Below the pieces are notes generated by a model. The model was not told where the DNA came from. It saw only the letters and a program-made list of their open reading frames with translations, and did no database searches. From assembly GCA_964613795.1 (NCBI GenBank), contig CAZTJR010000007.1:52504-116503 (forward strand): 64,000 nucleotides of DNA, given 5' to 3'. Positions 24,552 to 34,065 of the stretch are shown here, in pieces (position 1 is the stretch's first letter; every line of letters starts with the position of its first letter). This DNA comes from Chromatocurvus sp964613795. Its GTDB lineage: Bacteria > Pseudomonadota > Gammaproteobacteria > Pseudomonadales > Halieaceae. Made by a program: the position numbers and the translations under genes.

Positions 24552-26546
24552 CTAGCTTACAGCCCGCTGCCGCCCGAGACGATCTACCGCCCAGCTCTGC
24601 TGGGCCATCCCCCTTGCCTCGGCGATCTCTGCCTCGGGAATGTTGGCGATGACGTGATCCTCCAGGGGATCGTCATGGAAGATATACAGGCGTGAGGCAA
24701 GCTGGGCAAAGGGCAGCGATGCTTCGCCGAAACGCTCACCGTGGCCCTGGGTCGAGACAACCACGCCATTGCCCCAGTCCTGACCGCTATCATTGTTCGG
24801 GTTGAAAAAGTACGCGCGCATCACCTGTTGCTGGTCCAGCGCAACGCGTACCAGCGTTACCGCATGCCATCCAATAAAGCAGGCCTTGCTGTCAGTGATG
24901 GCAATACCCGCCGGTTGCGGATGGATTACCGGCTGGTTGCCGTTGAACATGGGGTGGAAGCTGCAGTAGAAGCGACGCAGGAAGGAATCATAGTCAAACA
25001 GGGCGCCGGTGGCGACGTCGACTGCGATGACGAAGTCGCGCCCCACCCACCAGCCGTGGAACTCGGGATTGATCCATCGATGTGGATCCTCACGGCGGTC
25101 GCTGCAGAGTCGTCCCATTTCACTGTAGACGCGGTCCAGGTGCGGAACCAGAATCATGGACACTGGATCCGTGTCCAGCGGAACCTGACTCACCAGGCCC
25201 GCAGGCAAGCCGTTGGAATCGATGGTGACCCCTTCAAAATGCATCTGGATATTGTCATAGCGCGCAGCCTGGGCGATGAGATGCATCAGGTAGTCTGGAT
25301 CGTTGTATGCCCACATGGAAATTGCGCGCGCCGATTGGCAGGTCGGGTTGTTGCCCTGACCGACCCCGAGCGGCAGACCGAGAAGATTGATCACGCCGGC
25401 GAGAAGGTGAACCCGCGGCGGCTGCGCGGTGCCAAACACCGCAGACAGCCGCTGCGCGTTATCCGCCGACAGCACCAGGCTGATCTGCCGCCACAGACTG
25501 GGCGCCAGAGGGGCAGAATAGAGCAGCCCCCGTTCGAGCAGCATAGCCAGCCCGTAAACCGCCTGTGCGGTCTCCAGGTGAATGGCCTCACGGATGAGAG
25601 CCGTCACCAGCTCGTTGTAGGTAGCGAACACGTCCAGACCGGTACTGCTAAGGCCAAGCGCACCCGGCACCAGCGGCTCCTGATCGTTGTCCAGCAACCA
25701 GCGCACGAATGCGGCGTGATAATCCGAGCACAGACCGACATCGTGCATCGCCCGGGCAAAGCCGCTCGCTTCCTGCTGCAGCGAGGCATTGTCCATTGCC
25801 GCCAGCCGATCCCGGTAAACCGCAACCCCTGGATCATCCTGACATCCCTGAGTGGGTCCGAACAGGGCGCTCGTGAGTCGATCGGCGCCCAGCCTGGCCT
25901 CGCCGATATCCCCTCGCGGCTGCGACAGTACCAGGGCAATCTGCGTGATCATGGCTCGCACGTGACTCACCTGAATTGGTCGCTGGGCGAGAATACGCCA
26001 GATTTCGTCGATCAGACTGCCAAGAATATCCTCGAAGCCGACGTGCTCGAGGATATAGCGGAACAGTCGGTCGATAGCCGGAGCCAGGTCGCCAAGACGC
26101 ACGCGAAGCGTTTCGTCGCCGGCGTCAAACAGCCGATTGAGATTGAGCGCCAGCATCTGCGTGAGAAAGTGGCGTGCAATCTCAGGTGAAATACCCGCAT
26201 GCTCGTGTTCACCCCGGGCGACGGACAGCAGGCGCAGGTGACTGATGCTGTCCAGCATGACCGTCGTCGGCCCCCCGGATTCAAGCGTGCTTTTTACCAG
26301 CGACGGCAGCAGCGATCCCGGAGCATCCCAGTCGCTGCCGGCAAACAGCCCCGCGCAGTCCAGCGCTGCGGCACGCCGGTAAAGTCGCTCGGCACCATCC
26401 TCCAGCGCAAGCAGCTCTGCGGCGAGTTCAAGCACCGGTTTCTGACAGCGCGGTCTGGTGACCGGACCAGCCTGCTGCAGCCGCGCGACGGCGTTATCGA
26501 ATTCCTCCTCGAGGCGCTGCACGTCAATGCCGCCTGCCGAGCTCAT
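24552..26546 (-). CDS. Uncharacterised protein with a papain-like catalytic signature
   Basis: A 664-residue protein that I do not recognise as a named family. The first 350 residues are predicted helical (repeated L/R/E-rich segments) without motifs. The C-terminal part contains GQGNNPTCQSARAISMW: Gln397 precedes Cys403 by six positions, as Gln19 precedes Cys25 in papain. Further on come His561 in GWHAVTLV and Asn582 in YFFNPNNDSGQDWGNG, the order Q-C-H-N of C1-type cysteine peptidases. No signal peptide or membrane segment is evident. It stands alone, convergent with the hydrolase gene at 23746 and divergent from the flavin oxidoreductase at 26799. A transglutaminase-like or amidase activity is also possible. 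Confidence 0.6.
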   Translation of the reverse strand: MSSAGGIDVQRLEEEFDNAVARLQQAGPVTRPRCQKPVLELAAELLALEDGAERLYRRAAALDCAGLFAGSDWDAPGSLLPSLVKSTLESGGPTTVMLDSISHLRLLSVARGEHEHAGISPEIARHFLTQMLALNLNRLFDAGDETLRVRLGDLAPAIDRLFRYILEHVGFEDILGSLIDEIWRILAQRPIQVSHVRAMITQIALVLSQPRGDIGEARLGADRLTSALFGPTQGCQDDPGVAVYRDRLAAMDNASLQQEASGFARAMHDVGLCSDYHAAFVRWLLDNDQEPLVPGALGLSSTGLDVFATYNELVTALIREAIHLETAQAVYGLAMLLERGLLYSAPLAPSLWRQISLVLSADNAQRLSAVFGTAQPPRVHLLAGVINLLGLPLGVGQGNNPTCQSARAISMWAYNDPDYLMHLIAQAARYDNIQMHFEGVTIDSNGLPAGLVSQVPLDTDPVSMILVPHLDRVYSEMGRLCSDRREDPHRWINPEFHGWWVGRDFVIAVDVATGALFDYDSFLRRFYCSFHPMFNGNQPVIHPQPAGIAITDSKACFIGWHAVTLVRVALDQQQVMRAYFFNPNNDSGQDWGNGVVVSTQGHGERFGEASLPFAQLASRLYIFHDDPLEDHVIANIPEAEIAEARGMAQQSWAVDRLGRQRAVS

Positions 26547-26798
26547 GCGGGCCGCCCGCTGCGCTTGTAAAACATAGGATTCAATCTCTCTTCGCTATCC
26601 GATGATCGGCGACTGTTAAACGACGCGCTTCCGGCGTCGTGTCGCGGCAACAGTATGGGTCAAGTCCACCGCCATTGGGAACCGTGGCAAACGCGGACGC
26701 AATGTGCATGGTGTACCATCGGGCAGTAATCGAGGGGCCATGCCACCCGATTCAGTGATTCATCATCCTGTGGGGCTGCCCCGACAGCGGGAGCAAAC

Positions 26799-27851
26799 AT
26801 GAGCGTTTTATTATCAATTCTTGACCTCGTGCGGGTGACGCAGGGCAGTGATGCGGCAACGGCGCTACAGCGTGCCGCAGACCTTGCGCGTCACGCCGAA
26901 ACTCATGGTTTTCACCGGCTATGGTATGCCGAGCACCATAACATGCCGGGCATCGCCAGTGCCGCGACAGCATTGTTGATAGGGCATGTGGCGCAGGCAA
27001 CGCGCGCTATACGGGTCGGTGCCGGCGGTATCATGCTGCCGAATCACGCTCCGCTGGTTATCGCAGAGCAGTTCGGCACGCTCGCTCAGCTGTATCCGGG
27101 GCGCATCGACCTGGGCCTCGGCAGGGCACCGGGAACCGACCAGGCCACGCTGCGCGCGCTGCGGCGCAGTCCAGCATCGGCAGACACATTTCCGGATGAC
27201 GTCCTCGAACTGCGCGACTATTTCTCGAATAACGCCGCAGACCAGCGAATACAGGCGGTGCCGGCAGCGGGCACGCAGGTGCCGCTGTGGATACTCGGAT
27301 CAAGCACCTTTGGTGCCGCAGTTGCCGCGGAGTTCGGGCTGCCCTACGCCTTTGCATCGCATTTTGCACCGGCGCAGCTGCACCAGGCTCTGCGTGTCTA
27401 CCGCGAAAACTTCAAGCCATCCGGGCAGCTGCAGCGGCCTTACGCCATGGTGGGTGTGAACGTGATAGCGGCAGACACTGATACCGAAGCGCGGCGGCTG
27501 GCGACGACCCAGCAGATGTCTTTTGTCAACCTGATTCGCGGCACGCGCGGGCTCAGCCAGCCGCCAATCGACTCCATCGAGGACTACTGGACGCCGGCGG
27601 AGCGCGCCCACCTGCAGCAGATGCTGGCCTGTTCCGTGGTGGGCGATGCGGCGTCAGTGGCCTCCGGTCTACAACGACTGGCGGCCGAGACCCAGGCGGA
27701 CGAGCTCATGCTGGTAAGCGACATCTTTGACCATAAGGCGAGGCTGCATTCGCTGACCCTCACCGCGAGGAACTGCAGCAGGTCCGGGCTCGACAGTAGC
27801 GGGAGCGCAGTAGACCTTGCGATGGCTCCCGGCGGTGTCAGGACCGCGTGA
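26799..27851 (+). CDS. LLM-class flavin-dependent oxidoreductase
   Basis: A 350-residue bacterial-luciferase-like TIM-barrel protein (YhbW-like group 1). The family motifs GFHRLWYAEHHNMPGIAS, RIRVGAGGIMLPNHAPL-like segment (seen as IRVGAGGIMLPNH), YPGRIDLGLGRAPG and LWILGSSTFGA are present. Such proteins bind FMNH2 supplied by a reductase, but most have no assigned substrate. The last about 35 residues (after DHKARLHSLTL) do not look like the usual family tail, so the 3' end may have diverged. Ribosome site CGGGAG precedes the ATG. Confidence 0.85.
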   Translation: MSVLLSILDLVRVTQGSDAATALQRAADLARHAETHGFHRLWYAEHHNMPGIASAATALLIGHVAQATRAIRVGAGGIMLPNHAPLVIAEQFGTLAQLYPGRIDLGLGRAPGTDQATLRALRRSPASADTFPDDVLELRDYFSNNAADQRIQAVPAAGTQVPLWILGSSTFGAAVAAEFGLPYAFASHFAPAQLHQALRVYRENFKPSGQLQRPYAMVGVNVIAADTDTEARRLATTQQMSFVNLIRGTRGLSQPPIDSIEDYWTPAERAHLQQMLACSVVGDAASVASGLQRLAAETQADELMLVSDIFDHKARLHSLTLTARNCSRSGLDSSGSAVDLAMAPGGVRTA

Positions 27852-27922
27852 ACGACCGCCATTCCCGGGCCTGACGTGGCGACCACGGGAATGAGGTGGG
27901 CGGCGCAGGCGTGTCTGTTTTA

Positions 27923-28402
27923 TCAATCGCGTCGGTAACGTCCGACCAGGCGATTCATTCCCTTGATGTGTGGCTCCACTTTCGCCAGCAGTTCCCACAG
28001 CGTGAGTCCCTCCTCTAGCGGCGTGTCGGTGTCCAGGGCAAGCAGCCAGAAATAATAGCAGTGCTCACCGTGTCCCTCCGGAGGCATGGGGCCACCGTAG
28101 CCCAGATTGCCGAAATCGTTCCTGCCGACGGTGTAGTCATCGCTTGCCTTGTCCAGCGAGCTGACGCTTCCGGGAATGTTGTAAAGCACCCAGTGCGCGA
28201 ATCCGTAGGTGCCCTGACCGCTTACAAGCGGCGCATCCGGATCATGGCATATAAGGGCAAAAGACCGGGTGCCCGGGGGCGCATCACGCCACGACAATGG
28301 CGGGGAAATATCGTCACCCTCTCCGGTGTAGGTGGTGGGGATGTCGTTCCCCTGCCCGAAAGCGGAACTGGTAAGCTGCAGCTCGGATAGCGCAAAGCCC
28401 AT
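27923..28402 (-). CDS. YbhB/YbcL-type PEBP (Raf kinase inhibitor-like) protein
   Basis: A 159-residue phosphatidylethanolamine-binding-protein homologue. The ligand-pocket motifs ISPPLSW, CHDPDAP, FAHWVLYNIP and GYGGPMPPEGHGEHCYYF are all present. The bacterial members YbhB and YbcL have no settled function. ATG 28402 has AAGGAG at an appropriate distance; a longer frame starting at 28519 adds unrelated, Arg-rich sequence and is rejected. Confidence 0.9.
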   Translation of the reverse strand: MGFALSELQLTSSAFGQGNDIPTTYTGEGDDISPPLSWRDAPPGTRSFALICHDPDAPLVSGQGTYGFAHWVLYNIPGSVSSLDKASDDYTVGRNDFGNLGYGGPMPPEGHGEHCYYFWLLALDTDTPLEEGLTLWELLAKVEPHIKGMNRLVGRYRRD

Positions 28403-28856
28403 GCCGATACACTCCTTGAAAGAACCTCCCCAGAGTATAACCGCGGACTCCCCGGGATGAGCAAGCGGCCTGTCGGTTTGCGCGAGCGTGCACCAGCTCC
28501 GCCTTCTGCGACCGATCATGCCTGATCCGTGACGATGGGCTGCATTCTTGGTTTCACCGTGACCTGTTTAGGGTCCTCTGCTATCTTTTTTCTATGATGC
28601 CTGGCGCGCCGCCGCCGCAGATGGCGTCCTGTGGAATGGATGTGTCCGGTCCGTGCCAGCACCGCATGAGGGGTTTGTAGACCACGCCCTTGAATCAGCG
28701 ACCAGCATCCCAAGGTCTTCTTATCGGGGGAGACTGTGCGTTGACGAGAGACGCCAATGCACAGGATCACTGCGATCGGTTTCAACAGACAGGCTGCTGC
28801 GCAGGGACGGGCGTGCAGCAGAGGTTCTCGAATTGGAATTTGAATGAGGAGGCCAT
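28403..28856. other. Intergenic region between the PEBP and hydrolase genes
   Basis: 454 bases between divergent genes. On the minus strand TTATACT at about 28434-28440 could be the -10 of the PEBP gene. No convincing coding frame, RNA gene or terminator was seen in the rest. Confidence 0.35.
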
Positions 28857-30905
28857 GTGCGCTATTGCGACGACTTTCCCTACGATGTAAAGGAACAGCG
28901 ACATCGCGAAATCACGCTATCGGACGGGACGCGGCTCGCCGCGCGAATCTGGCTGCCGAACCGGGCTATGGACACGCCTGTACCCGCAATCCTCGAATAC
29001 ATTCCCTATCGCAAGAATGACCGGACGGCCTGGCGAGATTCGCTCATGCATCCTTACTTCGCGGGTCACGGTTTCGCCTCTGTGCGCGTTGATCTGCGCG
29101 GCAGCGGCGATTCGGACGGCGTTCTTGAGGACGAGTATCTGCAGCAGGAGCTCGACGACGGGGTAGAGGTGCTGCAATGGCTCAGTGAGCAGCCCTGGTG
29201 TAGTGGCCGTGTTGGCGTTATCGGTATCTCCTGGGGTGGTTTCAACGGACTTCAGCTGGCTGCGATGCAACCGCCCGAGCTCGGCGCTGTTATCAGCGTA
29301 TGTTCCACTGACGATCGCTATGCCGACGACGTGCATTACATGGGCGGTTGCATGCTCGGCGACAATATTTCCTGGGCGGCGCAGATGTTTGCCTATAACG
29401 CGATGCCCCCGGATCCGGTGAATGTTGGTGAGCGATGGCGGGACATGTGGCTACAACGGCTTGAGGCCAACGAGCCTTGGCTGCTCAACTGGATGCAACA
29501 CCAGCAGCGGGATGACTACTGGCGCCATGGCTCCATTTGTGAGGACTGGTCGCGGGTTCACACTCCGGTCATGGCCGTTTCGGGGTGGGCGGATGGATAC
29601 TCCAACGCTGTATTCCGCCTGCTGCAGAATCTGCAGGGGCCAAAGCAGGGCCTGGTCGGTCCCTGGAGCCATAAGTACCCGCACATTGGCGAGCCGGGGC
29701 CTGCAATCGGGTTTTTGCAGGAATGTGTTCGCTGGTGGCGGGAGTGGCTCGCCGGCGAGGATACCGGTGTCATGACCGAGCCGATGCTTCGGGCCTGGAT
29801 GCAGGACAGCGTTCCGCCGGTGACCCGCTACGCACATCGTCCCGGGCGCTGGGTAGGCGAGCATGAATGGCCTTCCCCGGCGGTAGAGAATCAGGCGTAT
29901 TACCTGCGGCCCGGTTACCGCCTGTTGCCGGAAACAGAAGCCGGGGCGGGGGCTTCGGCCAACCCCGACGGCAAGCCGTTCATTTCCGTAAAATCACCTC
30001 TGAGCACCGGCCTGTTCGCGGGCAAGTGGTGTTCTTATGCAGCGACCCCTGACCTGCCACATGACCAGCGGCAGGAGGATGGCGGTGCCCTGACGTTCGA
30101 CAGTGACCCGCTCGAGGCAGACATGGAAATCCTCGGCGGGCCTGAACTGGAGCTGGAGTACGAGGCCGACACAGCGGTGGCGATCGTTGCGATACGGCTG
30201 TCGGATATTGACAGTGATGGTCGGGCGACGCGGGTAACCTACGGCGTCCGTAACCTGACTCATGGCGATGACAATCACACGTCGCCAGCGCCGATCGCCA
30301 TCGGCGAGCGCCGCCGCGCCCGCATCCGCCTGAATGACATCGCCCAGCGTTTCCCGGTGGGGCACCGGATCCGGGTGGCGATTTCCACGAGCTACTGGCC
30401 TCTGGCATGGCCGGCGCCCGAGCACGGCAAGCTGAAGGTTTTCACCGACACCTGCCGGCTCAATCTGCCGGTGCGCCAGCCGCGGGAGACTGACGCGGCC
30501 ATCGGCTTCGAACAACCTGAGTCTGCCCGCCCGCACAGGGTGGAGCAGCGCGGGACGGCTGACCACAACTGGCACGTCGTGTACGATCTGGCGGCCGACC
30601 GCCACACCCTCATTGTCACCGACGACAACGGGCTGCAATATCTAGCCGACGCCGATCTGCTGCAAAGTGACGCAACCGAGGAGCGCTACTCCTCGATTTC
30701 GGACGACTATGGCTCCATCGAGGCCGAAACGCAGTCGCGCAGGATGCTGATGCGCGGTGAATGGCATTGTGTGACGCAAACCCGCATACGGGTCACGGCC
30801 GATGCGGCGTATTTCTACCTGGTCGCCGAACTAGACGCCTGGGAGGGCGACACACGCATCTTCAGCCGTAACTGGGACACGCGTATTGCGCGGCAGTGTG
30901 TATAA
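28857..30905 (+). CDS. CocE/NonD family (peptidase S15-type) hydrolase
   Basis: A 682-residue serine hydrolase with an N-terminal alpha/beta domain and a C-terminal jelly-roll (X-Pro dipeptidyl-peptidase C-terminal) domain. Ser125 lies in VIGISWGGFNG; Asp is expected in VSGWADGYSNA and His in GPWSHKYPH. The cap-free S15-like order and PAILEYIPYRKNDRT near the N-terminus match CocE/NonD esterases; the substrate (ester or acyl-peptide) cannot be read from sequence. It starts with GTG directly after GAGGAGG. No signal peptide, so it is probably cytoplasmic. Confidence 0.88.
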   Translation: MRYCDDFPYDVKEQRHREITLSDGTRLAARIWLPNRAMDTPVPAILEYIPYRKNDRTAWRDSLMHPYFAGHGFASVRVDLRGSGDSDGVLEDEYLQQELDDGVEVLQWLSEQPWCSGRVGVIGISWGGFNGLQLAAMQPPELGAVISVCSTDDRYADDVHYMGGCMLGDNISWAAQMFAYNAMPPDPVNVGERWRDMWLQRLEANEPWLLNWMQHQQRDDYWRHGSICEDWSRVHTPVMAVSGWADGYSNAVFRLLQNLQGPKQGLVGPWSHKYPHIGEPGPAIGFLQECVRWWREWLAGEDTGVMTEPMLRAWMQDSVPPVTRYAHRPGRWVGEHEWPSPAVENQAYYLRPGYRLLPETEAGAGASANPDGKPFISVKSPLSTGLFAGKWCSYAATPDLPHDQRQEDGGALTFDSDPLEADMEILGGPELELEYEADTAVAIVAIRLSDIDSDGRATRVTYGVRNLTHGDDNHTSPAPIAIGERRRARIRLNDIAQRFPVGHRIRVAISTSYWPLAWPAPEHGKLKVFTDTCRLNLPVRQPRETDAAIGFEQPESARPHRVEQRGTADHNWHVVYDLAADRHTLIVTDDNGLQYLADADLLQSDATEERYSSISDDYGSIEAETQSRRMLMRGEWHCVTQTRIRVTADAAYFYLVAELDAWEGDTRIFSRNWDTRIARQCV

Positions 30906-30951
30906 CATCACGCAACGTGGCACAGACGCCGAGGCTCCATCAATTGAGCAT

Positions 30952-33900
30952 TCAACGTGTCCGCTGCGAATCCTTTCCCAGGGCACGGAAAATCCAGATA
31001 AAAAAGTAGGGCGCAAAAATAACGACGAAGAGGGTTATCGAGGTAATGCCGCCAAGCACCCCGATGCTGATCGCTTTCTGCGCGCCAGAGCCCGGCCCCG
31101 ACGCGAAAGCAAGTGGTAAAACCCCAAGGATGAACGTCAGCGATGTCATCACGATGGGCCTGAAGCGCCGTTCTGCGGCTTTGTAAGCGGCATCGTAAGC
31201 GTTCATGCCCTTTTCAAAATTGATCTTCGCAAACTCCACGACGAGGATGGCATTCTTCGCAGCCAGCCCAATGGTAATCAACAGCCCAACCTGGAAGTAG
31301 ACATCATTGGCCTGGCCGGCGAGCCAGGTGGCCAGCGTCGCACCAAAAATGCCAAGCGGTACCACGAGGATGATCGAAAGCGGTATCGCCCAGCTTTCGT
31401 AGAGTGCGGCGAGAATGAAGAAAACCGCGAGTGTGGCAAGCGCGTAGAGCAGGCCGATATTCGTGCTCGCCTGCCTTTCCTCATAGGAAACACCGGTCCA
31501 GGCCACCTCCAGCCCCTGCTCCAGGTTGTCAGCCAACTGCAGGACTTCCTGCATTGCTTGCCCCGAGCTCACGCCGTCCGCCGGCGATCCCTGGATTTCC
31601 CGGGAGGAGCTGCCATTGAATCGCGTAAGCTTCGGCGGTACGTAGGCCCATTCTCCGGCTGTGATTTGCGCGAGACTCACCATGCCCCCGCTGGTATTGC
31701 GAACGTACCAATCACCGACATCGTCGGGCATCATTCGATAGGGCGCATCGGCCTGGACATAGACCCGCTTGATCCGCCCCTTTTCAAGAAAGTCGTTCAC
31801 GTAGGTGCCGGCCAACGCTACACCCAGCGTCTCGTTGACAGCAGCAAACGGAATACCCAGCGCCTGCGCCTGCAGATCGTCGACCTGGAGATCATATTGC
31901 GGTGAATCCGCAAGCCCATTGAAACGCACCTGCGTGAGCAGCTCGCTTTGCCTGGCGAGTTTAAGCAGGCGGTCAGTGGCGTCGGAAAGGGCGTCCTGAC
32001 CAAGACCGGCGCGATCGATAACCTGAAACTCGAAGCCACTGGCATTGCCGAGCGCACTGACCGGTGGTGGTATTACCGGGAAGATCCTGGCGTCGCGCAC
32101 GCCCGAGAGAGCTCGCATTGCCTCGCCCTTCAGCCTGAACACACTGTTGCTCTCGCCGCGTTCGCCCCAAGGCTTCATTTTTATGAAGGCCAATCCCACA
32201 TTCTGGGCGCGACCCGCAAAACTGAATCCGGCAGCCGCAAACATGCCTGCAACGGCGTCGTTCGATTCATTCAAGTAAAAATCCTCGATCTTCTCCACTT
32301 TCTCAAGGGTTTGTTCCAGCGTTGAGCCCGGTGGCCCGGTCAACAGGGTGAACATGAAACCCTGGTCCTCATCCGGCAGGAAAGCGGTGGGAATACGCAC
32401 GAACATCAGTATCGAAGCCGCGATGAGTACTAGAAAAAGCAGCGGCAGCAGCACTCTGTTGTCCAGCAATGCGTCCATGAGTCGCTTATGGCCATCGCGC
32501 AATTTGGCAAAGCCGCGATTGAAATATCCGAAAAAGCCGCTGTAGCCCGTGGCCTTGGCTGAGGTCAGGATGCTGCCGCACAATGAGGGCGAGAGCGTCA
32601 GTGCGATAAACAGTGATATCGCCATCGCGGCAGAAATCGTGACAGCGAACTGACGATAAATGATACCGATTGATCCTTCGAACAAGCTCATCGGCAGAAA
32701 GACCGCCCAGATAACGAGGGTGGTTCCAAGGAGCGCACCGGAGATTTCCTGCATTGCCTCACTGGCAGCCTCCTTTGGCCCGAGCGCGCTGTCTTCCTCG
32801 AGCTTGCGCTCCACGTTTTCCGTGACGACTATCGCATCATCGACCAGCATGCCAATGGCGAGCACCATCGCAAACAATGTCAATACATTGATTGAGAAAT
32901 CCACGAGCAGGAGAAACCCGAAGGTGCCAAGGAGCACGATGGGAATAGCGATGGCAGGAATAAAGGTCGCACGAAACGTCTGCAGGAACAGGTAGATGAC
33001 TAGCACGACAAGCACGATGGCAATGCCCAGGGTAAGCACGACGTTGGCAATCGAATCCCTGATGTATGGTGCATTATCGATAGGGTAGACGACATGCAGA
33101 TTCTTCGGGATGACGTCTTCAAAATCGCCGATGCGGTCCTTGACTGCCTCGATCGTTGTCAGCGCATTTGCACCTGCCGCGAGTTCGATCGCAATACCAG
33201 AGGCCGGCTTGCGGTTCCAGCGGCCGATAATATTGTAGCTTTCAGCACCGATCTCGATGCGCGCTATATCCTCGAGCGTAACGTCTGAACCGTCCTCTAA
33301 TACCGTGAGCAGGATGCCGCCGAACTCCTCCGGCGTGGACAACAGCGACTTCGACATGATGCTGGCATTGATTGCCTGCCCGCTGGCGAGCGGCACACCG
33401 CCGATGGCGCCCGTGGCGAGCTGCACATTCTGCTCTGCCAGTGCCGTAACAACATCGCTGGCGGTAATACCGAAGCTGTTCATTCGCCGGGGATCCAGCC
33501 ACACGCGCATGGCGTGCTCGGCGCCGAAGGTCTGTATGCGCCCGACGCCATCGACACGACTCAGCGGCTCCTGGAGAGTTGAGGCCAGAAAGTCGGAAAT
33601 GTCGTTGCGACTCATCGAGTCGTCGCTCGAATAGAAGCCGGCGATCAGTGTAAAACTGCTGCTGGCCTTCTCTACTGGTACGCCAAGCTCCCTGACGACT
33701 GCCGGGAGAGATGAAAGCGATTGCGACACTTTGTTCTGCGTCTGCACCTGAGCAATGTCAGGATCTGCCGCCGGCTCGAAGGTAAGGGTGATCGTGGCAC
33801 GGCCCGATGAAGAGCTGTCGGATTTGATGTATCGCAGGTCATCGATTCCCGTAAGATTCTGCTCGATCACCTGCGTCACGGTATTTTCGAGTGTTTTAGC

Positions 33901-34062
33901 AGAGGCACCCGGGTAGGTGGCGGTAATGGAGATCTGCGGCGGCGCAATCTCGGGATACTGCTCGACAGGCAGCGCTAGAAGTGAATACACGCCGAATGCC
34001 ATGATAAAAACGGCAATCACCCAGGTAAAGATCGGCCGCGCTACGAAAAACTCCGAGAACAC
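30952..34062 (-). CDS. RND efflux transporter, HAE1/AcrB type
   Basis: A 1036-residue inner-membrane proton/drug antiporter. It starts MFSEFFVARPIFTWVIAV (GTG start), contains twelve transmembrane helices in two homologous halves, the proton-relay pair in GMLVDDAIVVTENVER (TM4), and FFILAALYESWAIPLSI and IGLAAKNAILVVEF in the second half. This is typical of multidrug AcrB/MexB-like pumps working with a membrane fusion protein and an outer-membrane channel. The fusion protein gene ends 3 bases before it; no TolC-like gene follows, so an unlinked channel must be used. Confidence 0.95.
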   Translation of the reverse strand: MFSEFFVARPIFTWVIAVFIMAFGVYSLLALPVEQYPEIAPPQISITATYPGASAKTLENTVTQVIEQNLTGIDDLRYIKSDSSSSGRATITLTFEPAADPDIAQVQTQNKVSQSLSSLPAVVRELGVPVEKASSSFTLIAGFYSSDDSMSRNDISDFLASTLQEPLSRVDGVGRIQTFGAEHAMRVWLDPRRMNSFGITASDVVTALAEQNVQLATGAIGGVPLASGQAINASIMSKSLLSTPEEFGGILLTVLEDGSDVTLEDIARIEIGAESYNIIGRWNRKPASGIAIELAAGANALTTIEAVKDRIGDFEDVIPKNLHVVYPIDNAPYIRDSIANVVLTLGIAIVLVVLVIYLFLQTFRATFIPAIAIPIVLLGTFGFLLLVDFSINVLTLFAMVLAIGMLVDDAIVVTENVERKLEEDSALGPKEAASEAMQEISGALLGTTLVIWAVFLPMSLFEGSIGIIYRQFAVTISAAMAISLFIALTLSPSLCGSILTSAKATGYSGFFGYFNRGFAKLRDGHKRLMDALLDNRVLLPLLFLVLIAASILMFVRIPTAFLPDEDQGFMFTLLTGPPGSTLEQTLEKVEKIEDFYLNESNDAVAGMFAAAGFSFAGRAQNVGLAFIKMKPWGERGESNSVFRLKGEAMRALSGVRDARIFPVIPPPVSALGNASGFEFQVIDRAGLGQDALSDATDRLLKLARQSELLTQVRFNGLADSPQYDLQVDDLQAQALGIPFAAVNETLGVALAGTYVNDFLEKGRIKRVYVQADAPYRMMPDDVGDWYVRNTSGGMVSLAQITAGEWAYVPPKLTRFNGSSSREIQGSPADGVSSGQAMQEVLQLADNLEQGLEVAWTGVSYEERQASTNIGLLYALATLAVFFILAALYESWAIPLSIILVVPLGIFGATLATWLAGQANDVYFQVGLLITIGLAAKNAILVVEFAKINFEKGMNAYDAAYKAAERRFRPIVMTSLTFILGVLPLAFASGPGSGAQKAISIGVLGGITSITLFVVIFAPYFFIWIFRALGKDSQRTR

Positions 34063-34065
34063 GGG

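Noticed and set aside
24741..26189. 482-codon open frame on the plus strand
   Set aside because: It is antisense to the 664-residue gene and its product is a low-similarity mix rich in R/H/Q, as expected from a GC-rich complementary strand. No ribosome site and no recognisable domain.
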